Assembly: GCF_024708915.1 (NCBI RefSeq)
Contig: NZ_JANJXQ010000226.1
Span: 1-5,081, forward strand
Reading direction: 5' to 3'
DNA length: 5,081 bases
Source of the DNA: Thiobacillus sp.
Lineage (GTDB): Bacteria > Pseudomonadota > Gammaproteobacteria > Burkholderiales > Thiobacillaceae
The notes beneath the pieces are model-generated. The model was not told the origin of the DNA. It was given only the letters and a program-made list of their open reading frames with translations, and did not search any database. Shown here in pieces: positions 1 to 5,081 of this stretch; position 1 is the first letter of the stretch, and each line of letters opens with the position of its first letter. The position numbers and the translations under genes are program-made.

Positions 1-174
1 CCGGTAGAACTGGCGCTCGGTCGCCTCCAGCGCCGCGTCCGGCATCATGTTCAGCAGGCCGACGTGCAGCTCGCGGATTTCCTGGTTGGCCGCGCGCTCG
101 GTCGACAGCACCGTGATGCCATCCTGGCGCAGGCGTTCGAAAGTGGGCAGGGCATTGTGCGCGACCAGCGGCAT
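1..174 (-). CDS. metA: Homoserine O-succinyltransferase, N-terminal 58 codons (runs off left edge)
   Basis: Partial gene; the 3' part lies beyond the left edge. The enzyme acylates the hydroxyl of L-homoserine, usually from succinyl-CoA, as the first committed step of methionine synthesis in the cytoplasm. The visible 58 residues begin MPLVAHNALPTF and include the family-typical REL-HVGLLNMMPDAALEATERQF segment (about residues 39-57), which matches the MetA N-terminal strand ('LNLMP...TE-QFLR' in E. coli MetA). The catalytic Cys, His and Glu and the residue that separates succinyl- from acetyl-transferases are outside the window, so the acyl donor is inferred from the family. The start is well fixed: ATG lies 2 nt after the stop of the upstream NTPase, with a GAGG core 7-10 nt before it inside that gene's end. 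It is therefore probably translated by coupling from the NTPase mRNA. No methionine-responsive riboswitch or operator was recognised upstream. Confidence 0.9.
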   Translation of the reverse strand, partial: MPLVAHNALPTFERLRQDGITVLSTERAANQEIRELHVGLLNMMPDAALEATERQFYR

Positions 175-176
175 GA

Positions 177-1052
177 TTACGCCTCGCGCCTCATGCCTGA
201 CGCCTCGCTTTTCCTGGCAATCGCGGTTTCCAGCAGCGCGAGGAAATCGCGCTCGTCGCGCACCTGCGCCACCTCCTGCGAGGTCACCGTGTAGCCGTGC
301 GGCTGCGCGATCGCCTCGTAGCGCGGGATACGCGAATGGAACAGGCGCGGGAACACCCAGCGCGCGAAATCGTCCGGCTCGGCCTCGGCCACGAATTCGA
401 GGCCTTTTTCCCGGAGATAGCGCGGCAGGTGCTCGGCCAGGAAAGCCGGGCGGAAATACAGCGGCTTGGGATCGGACTGCGCGCGCTTGATCAGCGTGTC
501 CTCCTCTTCGCGGGTGGTGGTCTGGATGTAGAGGATCAGCGTGTGCTCCGCCAGCAGTTCGACCACGCCGGGCTCGTCCAGCTCGCACAGGCTGCCGCCG
601 ACGTCGTTGACGAAGTGTGGATAGCCGTAGATTTCCTGGCCCTTGCGGATGAAGTCCGGCACGTCGCGCATGGCGGCGATTTCGGCGTCGCGATAAGCCG
701 CCTGACGGCGCGTGAACTCGTCCAGCGAGAGTCCGCCCCACGCCGGCCCGCCGAGCTTGCCGACGAAGGTCAGCACCGGCCCGAGATCGTGGATCTTGAT
801 GTTGTTCTTGATGTCGATCCAGTCGCGCCGCAACAGGTTGCATAGAAACGGCACCTGCATCGCCTGCTGCTTGATCAGGTCGAGGATGGGCTCGTCGAGA
901 TAGCGCGTGCCGATGCGGTAGTCGCCGGAAAAATGGAACCAGTCGTGGCCGCGCAGCATCGACGAGATGTGCGTCTTGCCGACGCCGGACATGCCGAGCA
1001 GGGTGATGCGCTTGGTCGGCCAGGCGCGGAAAGTTTCGGGGCTGAAATGCAT
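177..1052 (-). CDS. P-loop NTPase of unknown function, upstream of metA
   Basis: 291-residue cytoplasmic protein with no signal peptide or membrane segment. A clear Walker A motif, GMSGVGKT, is at residues 20-27, right after a beta strand (RITLLG). Next comes FHFSGDYRIGTRYL (39-52), which occupies the place where shikimate-kinase-like proteins bind substrate. A hydrophobic strand ending in an acidic residue, HFVNDVGGS (146-154), could act as Walker B. Another strand, TLILYIQTTT (171-180), is followed by a charged stretch (REEEDTLIKR, 181-190) that may be a lid. DPKPLYFRPAFLAEHLPRYLRE (194-215) resembles the 'RP-L...R--Y' region of small-molecule kinases. I infer an ATP- or GTP-using kinase-like fold; the substrate is unknown. 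The reading frame stays open upstream to 1271, but that extension crosses a terminator and a pseudogene scar, so the ATG at 1052 before HFSPETF is preferred despite a weak Shine-Dalgarno. Only 2 nt separate it from metA, suggesting a link to methionine or homoserine metabolism, which is untested. Confidence 0.85.
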   Translation of the reverse strand: MHFSPETFRAWPTKRITLLGMSGVGKTHISSMLRGHDWFHFSGDYRIGTRYLDEPILDLIKQQAMQVPFLCNLLRRDWIDIKNNIKIHDLGPVLTFVGKLGGPAWGGLSLDEFTRRQAAYRDAEIAAMRDVPDFIRKGQEIYGYPHFVNDVGGSLCELDEPGVVELLAEHTLILYIQTTTREEEDTLIKRAQSDPKPLYFRPAFLAEHLPRYLREKGLEFVAEAEPDDFARWVFPRLFHSRIPRYEAIAQPHGYTVTSQEVAQVRDERDFLALLETAIARKSEASGMRREA

Positions 1053-1102
1053 GGGGCCGGTTTTCGTTGGATTAGCGCGAAGCCTACCGAAAAGCCACCC
1101 AA

Positions 1103-1148
1103 TTAAAAAGGCCGCGCAGCAGAATGGTCTTCCGCAGACCGCACGGCC
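1103..1148 (-). terminator. Intrinsic terminator after the SHOCT gene and ATPase remnant
   Basis: Read on the minus strand, GGCCGTGCGG (1148-1139) pairs with CTGCGCGGCC (1119-1110) over 10 positions, two of them G-T wobbles, with a 19-nt loop. The 3' arm is followed at once by TTTTT and then AATT (1109-1101). It lies downstream of the SHOCT gene and the ATPase-like remnant and 51 nt before the NTPase start, so it separates the two transcription units. The plus-strand direction has no T-tract. Confidence 0.7.
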
Positions 1149-1192
1149 GGTCGCAATCTGCGCCTGTTCGCGCCCGGCTGCGAGGCGCTGGA

Positions 1193-1286
1193 TCAGATCG
1201 ATATCCGGCGCAGCCGCAACGCATTGAAAACAACGGAAGCCAAGCTGAAACCCATGGCCAGGAGCCGCCATCAGGGAAGACAGCGC
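1193..1286 (-). pseudogene. Remnant of the C-terminus of a heavy-metal P1B-type ATPase
   Basis: Minus-strand translation of 1258-1205 gives AMGFSLASVVFNALRLRR, then ISI and a TGA stop at 1195-1193. This matches the very end of copper/heavy-metal translocating P-type ATPases, whose last membrane helix typically reads 'AMxxSSVSVVxNALRLRR'. Upstream in this frame is a TGA at 1273-1271. The neighbouring frame reads ALSSLMAA from 1286 and would join it as ...LMAA-LAMGFS after one frameshift near 1263, again as expected for this helix. Everything else of the usual 700-800 residue pump (metal-binding domain, CPC motif, DKTGT, hinge) is absent. The remnant starts immediately after the stop codon of the SHOCT gene and is followed by a terminator. 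The identification rests on a short motif recalled from the family, so a chance resemblance is possible but unlikely given its length and position. No function is expected. Confidence 0.55.
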
Positions 1287-1499
1287 TTATTGCATCAGAT
1301 CGCCGCGTCGTTTGAGGAATTCGTCGCGATCGATCTCGCCGCGTGCATAGCGTTCTTCCAGAATGTCCAGCGCGGTGCGCTTCGGTTTGTCGCCATGGCT
1401 GCGAACGAAATACAGGCCGATCAGAACCAGCAGCAGGAGGGGCAGAAACCATCCCAGCAGCATCCCCCACCCCATGCCGTAGTGCTCGAATCCAAGCAT
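1287..1499 (-). CDS. Small membrane protein with C-terminal SHOCT domain
   Basis: 70-residue protein. Residues 1-10 are aromatic and glycine rich (MLGFEHYGMG), and one strongly hydrophobic segment (WGMLLGWFLPLLLLVLIGLY, about 11-30) is followed by a positive stretch (RSHGDKPKR). This predicts a single inner-membrane anchor with the C-terminus in the cytoplasm. Residues 43-68 (ALDILEERYARGEIDRDEF and the following Leu-Lys-Arg-Arg) are a classic SHOCT (short C-terminal) helix-turn-helix motif, usually found at the ends of otherwise unrelated proteins and thought to mediate oligomerisation. Membrane SHOCT proteins of this size often lie beside copper or heavy-metal resistance genes; here a P1B-ATPase remnant follows directly, which fits. 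The ATG has an AAGGAGG Shine-Dalgarno at 6 nt, so the start is secure. The exact role is unknown. Confidence 0.87.
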   Translation of the reverse strand: MLGFEHYGMGWGMLLGWFLPLLLLVLIGLYFVRSHGDKPKRTALDILEERYARGEIDRDEFLKRRGDLMQ

Positions 1500-1505
1500 A
1501 TCCCG

Positions 1506-1512
1506 CCTCCTT
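1506..1512 (-). promoter_or_regulatory. Strong Shine-Dalgarno of the SHOCT gene
   Basis: AAGGAGG on the minus strand, 6 nt before the ATG at 1499. It is a near-perfect anti-16S match and the strongest ribosome site in the window. It fixes the start of this small gene and argues that it is really translated even though its probable partner ATPase gene is lost. Confidence 0.85.
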
Positions 1513-1696
1513 CAGCTCAACCGCATCAGCGGCAGGTGCGCCCTGCATCCGCTTCCTACTTGGCTCAGTCCTCAGGGCTTGCCCATGCCGCTCGGTTTCA
1601 AGGGGCATATCCCGGGGTTTTTATGGGCTTAGCCCGATGGTCGGCGTACCGGCATGACTCAACGTCAACCTCGTTCCAGCCAGCAGTATTTCATCA

Positions 1697-1724
1697 ATCA
1701 TAGATGAGCCGGTTCCGACAGCAA
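1697..1724 (-). promoter_or_regulatory. Candidate sigma70 promoter for the SHOCT gene
   Basis: On the minus strand TTGCTG (1724-1719) and TATGAT (1702-1697) are spaced by 16 nt, four of six and five of six matches to the consensus -35 and -10 boxes. A start near 1690 would leave a leader of about 190 nt before the SHOCT ATG at 1499. The leader contains no gene I recognise and no clear CueR-type dyad. It is a pattern match only; a promoter nearer the gene could be used instead. Confidence 0.35.
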
Positions 1725-1778
1725 GCCAGCACCAGGCAACCCCTCGGCAAACGCTTTCATCACGGCGGGGCATAATAA

Positions 1779-2480
1779 ATGGCCCGACCGATACCATCCG
1801 CCCTCTTCATGACCGCCTCCCGCCTGCCCGTCCTGTCCCTGCTCGAAACCCGCGTCCTCGGCGTGCTCTGCGAAAAGCAGCACACCGTGCCCGATACCTA
1901 TCCGCTGTCCCTCAACGCTCTGGTGGCCGGCTGCAACCAGAAAACTAGCCGTCATCCCGTGATCGAGGCCAGCGAGGCCGAGGTGCAGGCCGCCATCGAC
2001 AGCCTCAGGGGGCCGGCTCTGGTCGTCGAATCCAGCGGTGGCCGCGTTACCCGCTACGCCCACAACATGGAAAAGGCCTTGCGCCTGCCCTCCCAGGCCG
2101 TCGCCCTGCTCACCGTGCTGATGCTGCGCGGCCCGCAGACCGCGGGTGAACTGCGCATCAACAGCGAACGCCTGCACCGTTTCGCCGACATCTCGGCAGT
2201 GGACGCTTTTCTGCAGGAACTGGCGGAACGGCCCGACGCTGCCATGGTGGCCGAGCTGCCGCGTCAGCCCGGCTCGCGCGAGAATCGCTGGGCCCATCTG
2301 CTCAGCGGCGCGCCGGCCGTCGAGTCCGCTGCAGCTTCCCCGGCAGCCGAATCCAGCGCCGATCCAGGCGTGGGCGAGATCGCCGCGCTCAAGACCCAGG
2401 TGGCGCGGTTGGAAGTGGAAGTCGACAGATTGAAAAGCCTGGTGGACACGCTTTGTGCCGAACGGGGAATGCCGGGCTGA
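1779..2480 (+). CDS. yceH: YceH family (DUF480/UPF0502) winged-helix protein
   Basis: 233 residues from the first ATG. It matches E. coli YceH along its length: LETRVLGVLCEKQ (22-34), DTYPLSLNALVAGCNQKTSR (39-58), a GRVTRY strand, LTVLMLRGPQTAGELR (110-125), a second wing-like half with LQELAERPDAAMV, and PGSRENRWAHLLSG (164-177). The family folds as two winged-helix domains, suggesting DNA binding or protein contacts, but its function is not established. After an Ala/Ser/Pro-rich linker (about 180-200), residues 203-228 form a coiled coil with heptad leucines and valines (LKTQVARLEVEVDRLKSLV), also present in E. coli YceH. Two starts are possible. The ATG at 1779 has a GGCGGGG sequence 8-14 nt upstream. 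The ATG at 1809 lacks a ribosome site but gives an N-terminus closer to family length, and CATAAT at 1771-1776, if a -10 box, would favour it. It stands alone on the plus strand. Confidence 0.9.
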   Translation: MARPIPSALFMTASRLPVLSLLETRVLGVLCEKQHTVPDTYPLSLNALVAGCNQKTSRHPVIEASEAEVQAAIDSLRGPALVVESSGGRVTRYAHNMEKALRLPSQAVALLTVLMLRGPQTAGELRINSERLHRFADISAVDAFLQELAERPDAAMVAELPRQPGSRENRWAHLLSGAPAVESAAASPAAESSADPGVGEIAALKTQVARLEVEVDRLKSLVDTLCAERGMPG

Positions 2481-2788
2481 CAGGTCCGGCCCGCAAGGGT
2501 CGCGGCATTTATTGGTTCGGCCGTATGAAGTTTGAAACGCCATTCAGTGTCAGCTTGCCCGGACTGCATGAGACGGCACGGCAGGCCGAATCAATAAGCA
2601 TTGAAAACAACGCTCTATTGAGGCGGCTCAACGAACCGTCTCGCTCAGGACGGCGCGAAAAACACTGCTGGATTCAAACATTGCCTGGCTGTCTCAATAG
2701 CCCGTTGCAGCCAATGTGCATGGTGTGGCGCGGCGGGTACTCAGCCGATTCATCGCGCGCGCCGGAACGCGCCCTTGGCCTGAGCACC
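2481..2788. other. Intergenic region between convergent yceH and amtB, no gene seen
   Basis: About 310 bases between the yceH stop and the amtB terminator. No frame gives a protein I recognise; the open plus-strand frame through it continues into the antisense of amtB. Small dyads are present: TTGAG-GCGG-CTCAA at 2618-2631, CCGTC/GACGG at 2636-2640 and 2649-2653, and GCGCG/CGCGC around 2756-2772, none with a T-tract. GGCCC-GCAA-GGGTC at 2488-2501, just after yceH, could be a weak stop hairpin, but only a loose ATTTATT follows. I see no RNA gene or mobile element. Confidence 0.5.
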
Positions 2789-2815
2789 AAAAAAGGGCGC
2801 CCTGCAGGGCGCCCC
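2789..2815 (-). terminator. Strong intrinsic terminator of the glnK-amtB operon
   Basis: A perfect inverted repeat, with arms GGGCGCCC (2814-2807 and 2802-2795) around a TGCA centre, is followed on the minus strand by TTTTTT (2794-2789). It begins 28 nt after the amtB stop codon. The plus-strand side continues as CAGGATCC without T residues, so it should stop only amtB-direction transcription and not yceH. Confidence 0.92.
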
Positions 2816-2842
2816 AGGATCCTTCGGAGAAAGGGAGTTGAT

Positions 2843-4225
2843 TTACGCGTTGTAGGCCCGCTCGCCGTGGCTGGCAGTATCGAGACCTTCGCGTTCCTGC
2901 TCTTCGCTGACGCGCAGACCCATGGTCATGTCGATCAGCTTGAAGGCGACGAAACTCACCACGCCCGACCACACGATGGTGAGCAGTACGCCGGTCGCCT
3001 GCGTCACCACCTGGCCGGCCATCGAGTAGTCGTCGACGCCCACGCCGCCCAGCGCCGGCGAGACGAAGACGCCGGTGCCGATGGCGCCGATGATGCCGCC
3101 GATGCCATGGATGCCGAACACGTCGAGCGACTCGTCGTAGCCCAGCGCCTTCTTCAGGCCGGTGACACCCCACAGGCAGGCCACACCGCCAATCGCACCG
3201 AGAATGATCGCGCCCATCGGGCCGACCAGACCGGCCGCCGGGGTGATCACCACCAGGCCCGCGACGATGCCCGACGCCAGACCCAGCATGGAGGGTTTGC
3301 CGCGCAGCATCCACTCGGCGAACATCCAGGCCAGCGCCGCCGCAGCCGGGGCGAGGATGGTGTTGATGAAGGCGAGCGCCGCGCCGCCGGTGGCTTCGAG
3401 GTTGGAGCCGGCGTTGAAGCCGAACCAGCCCACCCACAGCAGCGAGGCGCCAATCATGGTCATCGGCAGGCTGTGCGGCGGCATCGCGTCACGGCCGTAG
3501 CCGATGCGCTTGCCGAGCACCAGCGCGCCCACCAGCGCCGCCACGCCCGAGTTGATGTGCACCACGGTGCCGCCCGCGAAATCGAGATCGCCCGCTTCGA
3601 ACAGGTAGCCGCCAGTTGCCCACACCATGTGTGCGATCGGCAGATAGGCGAAGGTGAACCACAGCACCGAAAACACCAGCAGCGACGAGAATTTCACCCG
3701 TTCCGCCAGACCGCCGATGATCAGCGCCGTGGTGATGACGGCGAAGGTCAGCTGGAAGGCGACGAAGGTGAATTCGGGAATGACCACGCCGTCGGTGAAG
3801 GTCGCCGCCGTGCTGTCCGGGGTGATGCCGGCGAGGAACAGCTTCGAGAGGTCGCCGATCGCCCAGTTCATGCTGCCGCCATCGCCGAAGGCCAGCGAGT
3901 AGCCGTAGACCGCCCACAGGATCGCGATGAGCGCGAAGATCGCCATCACCTGGGTCAGCACCGACAGCATGTTCTTGGCGCGCACCAGGCCGCCGTAGAA
4001 GAGCGCAACGCCCGGAACGATCATCAGGACCACCAGCAGGGTGGAAACCATCATCCAGGCGGTGTCGCCCTTGTCCGGCACCGGGGCGGCGGGGGTCGCA
4101 GCGTCGACCGTCCCGGCCACCGCGGTCACCGCCTCGGCCACCGGCTCCACGGCTTCCTGCGCCAGGCCGAGGCCCGGAACAAGCAGGAAGGCCATCAGGC
4201 CCAGCGAAGCAAATAGTTTTTTCAT
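2843..4225 (-). CDS. amtB: Ammonium transporter AmtB
   Basis: 460-residue inner-membrane ammonium channel of the Amt/Mep/Rh family, which recruits NH4+ and conducts ammonia nitrogen inward as a homotrimer. An N-terminal signal peptide (MKKLFASLGLMAFLLVPGLGLA, about 1-22) is followed by an Ala/Pro-rich stretch to about residue 52 and then eleven membrane helices. Counterparts of the E. coli pore residues are all present: Phe161 and Phe270 (the gate, F107/F215), Trp202 and Ser274 (the recruitment site, W148/S219), Asp215 (D160) in DFAGGTVVH, and the twin histidines His223 and His373 (H168/H318). The C-terminal tail, GLRVSEEQEREGLD...HGERAYNA, is canonical and is where GlnK docks. The ATG at 4225 is chosen over an upstream in-frame ATG at 4300, which would lie inside glnK and spoil the signal peptide. 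An AAGGAG sits 6 nt before it and overlaps the glnK stop codon. It is the last gene of the operon. Confidence 0.97.
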   Translation of the reverse strand: MKKLFASLGLMAFLLVPGLGLAQEAVEPVAEAVTAVAGTVDAATPAAPVPDKGDTAWMMVSTLLVVLMIVPGVALFYGGLVRAKNMLSVLTQVMAIFALIAILWAVYGYSLAFGDGGSMNWAIGDLSKLFLAGITPDSTAATFTDGVVIPEFTFVAFQLTFAVITTALIIGGLAERVKFSSLLVFSVLWFTFAYLPIAHMVWATGGYLFEAGDLDFAGGTVVHINSGVAALVGALVLGKRIGYGRDAMPPHSLPMTMIGASLLWVGWFGFNAGSNLEATGGAALAFINTILAPAAAALAWMFAEWMLRGKPSMLGLASGIVAGLVVITPAAGLVGPMGAIILGAIGGVACLWGVTGLKKALGYDESLDVFGIHGIGGIIGAIGTGVFVSPALGGVGVDDYSMAGQVVTQATGVLLTIVWSGVVSFVAFKLIDMTMGLRVSEEQEREGLDTASHGERAYNA

Positions 4226-4231
4226 GGTCGG

Positions 4232-4235
4232 CTCC

Positions 4236-4238
<3 letters not shown>
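4232..4238 (-). promoter_or_regulatory. amtB Shine-Dalgarno overlapping the glnK stop codon
   Basis: TAAGGAG on the minus strand holds both the TAA stop of glnK and the AAGGAG ribosome site of amtB, 6 nt before the amtB ATG. Ribosomes ending on glnK would therefore finish on the amtB initiation site, favouring coupled synthesis of the two interacting proteins. Confidence 0.8.
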
Positions 4239-4586
<348 letters not shown>

Positions 4587-4594
4587 TCAAATGG

Positions 4595-4619
4595 AAAAAC
4601 CGGGCGGCTGCCGCCCAGG
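4595..4619 (-). terminator. Hairpin with U-tract between the porin gene and glnK (likely attenuator)
   Basis: Minus-strand GGGCGGC (4616-4610) and GCCGCCC (4608-4602) form a very GC-rich stem with a minimal loop, probably 6 bp with loop CAG. An outer CC/GG pairing may extend it past one bulged base. It is followed by TTTTT (4599-4595). It starts about 11 nt after the porin stop and ends about 20 nt before the glnK ATG. With no room for a promoter between them, it most likely gives partial termination within one operon, or protects the 3' end of the porin mRNA. Confidence 0.75.
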
Positions 4620-4630
4620 TTCAAGCCGGT

Positions 4631-5081
4631 TCAGAACGTTTTGCCGACTGAAACGATGAAGCGATCGTCGGCCACCTTGCCGTACAGATCCTCGCCGTCG
4701 TCGTCGGTGGCCACATAGGCAAGGCCGAAGTTGAAGCCGCCGAATTCCTTGCTGACGCCAATCTTCCAGTCGGCGTAGTCAGCCTGGGCGCCTTGGCCCG
4801 CGGTGTAGCCATAGTGAAGACCGAGCATGACCGCAGCGGGCAGCTCATAGTTGAAGCTGGCATCCCAGTAGACCGTGCCGTCAGAATCGGCCGCGCCGAA
4901 ATAATCCGTGGTGCTGTAGGAAGCCTTCAGGCCGAACCCCTTCCAGGTCAGGGCGGCATAGGCTTCAAGCGTGTCGGCATCGGACAGGTCGGGGTAGAAA
5001 TACTGGAGCAGGCCGACGTTGTAGCCGAGATCGCCGGTAATCTTGCCGCTGTAGCCGCCATAGACGTCCCATTCCATGTTG
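4631..5081 (-). CDS. TorF/Gcw_chp-family putative outer-membrane porin, C-terminal part
   Basis: Partial; the gene enters from the right edge, and 149 in-frame residues up to the stop are visible, so the signal peptide and true start are outside. The residues alternate polar and hydrophobic in short strands rich in Gly, Tyr, Asp and Phe: EWDVYGGYSGKI, LGYNVGLLQYFYP, TLEAYAALTWKGFGLKASYS, VYWDASFNYELP, VMLGLHYGYT, DWKIGVSKEF and FNFGLAYVATDD. The protein ends in FIVSVGKTF, with a terminal Phe typical of proteins folded into the outer membrane by the BAM complex. This pattern, with paired strand hairpins of the 'EWDxYxGY' kind, fits the TorF/Gcw_chp putative porins, which I recall as frequently preceding PII and Amt genes in beta- and gammaproteobacteria. 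A role in letting ammonium or other small solutes across the outer membrane is inferred from context only. The family's usual size is roughly 220-260 residues, so about 60% is visible. Confidence 0.8.
   Translation of the reverse strand, partial: NMEWDVYGGYSGKITGDLGYNVGLLQYFYPDLSDADTLEAYAALTWKGFGLKASYSTTDYFGAADSDGTVYWDASFNYELPAAVMLGLHYGYTAGQGAQADYADWKIGVSKEFGGFNFGLAYVATDDDGEDLYGKVADDRFIVSVGKTF

Noticed and set aside
297..845. Plus-strand frames opposite the NTPase gene
   Set aside because: They are mirror frames of a well-supported gene, with no recognisable motif and no ribosome site.
1053..1271. N-terminal extension of the P-loop NTPase to the ATG at 1271
   Set aside because: It would run through the intrinsic terminator and the ATPase-like remnant, and the extra 73 residues look like no domain.
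1343..1703. Overlapping plus-strand frames across the SHOCT gene and its upstream region
   Set aside because: The translations are Pro/Ser/Arg-rich without domain features and lie opposite the SHOCT gene, which has a strong Shine-Dalgarno.
2488..2501. Hairpin with GCAA loop just after yceH, considered as a terminator
   Set aside because: The stem is only five pairs with a wobble, and the following sequence has no proper T-tract.
2453..4216. A 587-codon open frame on the plus strand opposite amtB
   Set aside because: It is the antisense of amtB in GC-rich DNA, is full of His, Arg, Asp and Gln in low-complexity runs, overlaps the end of yceH and matches nothing known. It is best explained by codon bias of the opposite gene.

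Overview
The window is GC-rich, densely coded DNA with short gaps between genes. The proteins (a MetA of the MPLVAH...MMPDAALEATERQFYR type, a YceH/DUF480 protein, and a porin-PII-Amt gene order) point to a proteobacterium, most likely a betaproteobacterium of the Thiobacillus/Nitrosomonadales kind. That placement is inferred from recalled protein similarity, not from a search.

Left part (1-1052, minus strand): the first 58 codons of homoserine O-succinyltransferase (metA), running off the left edge. It sits 2 nt behind a 291-residue P-loop NTPase of unknown function, so the two look translationally coupled.

Middle-left (1053-1778): a small membrane SHOCT-domain protein gene (minus) with a near-perfect Shine-Dalgarno. 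Straight after its stop codon is a short, frameshifted stretch that reads like the extreme C-terminus of a heavy-metal (P1B) ATPase, then a good intrinsic terminator. This looks like the scar of a lost copper/heavy-metal ATPase gene. A plausible sigma70 promoter for the SHOCT gene lies about 200 bp upstream of it.

Centre (1779-2480, plus strand): yceH, the only plus-strand gene, a double winged-helix DUF480 protein with a C-terminal coiled coil. It converges on the ammonium genes across about 360 bp that hold no recognisable gene.

Right part (2789-5081, minus strand): a nitrogen module read right to left: the C-terminal part of a TorF/Gcw_chp-type putative porin, a compact hairpin with U-tract, glnK (PII signal protein) and amtB (ammonium channel), closed by a strong palindromic terminator. 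GlnK and AmtB are the standard partner pair: PII blocks the Amt pore when nitrogen is sufficient, and uridylylation at Tyr51 releases it. The porin would supply outer-membrane passage by inference. The hairpin between porin and glnK suggests the porin mRNA is made in excess over glnK-amtB.

I found no CRISPR array, insertion sequence, tRNA or rRNA, and no clearly novel system. The most interesting points are the NTPase-metA pairing, the metal-ATPase remnant and the intra-operon terminator.
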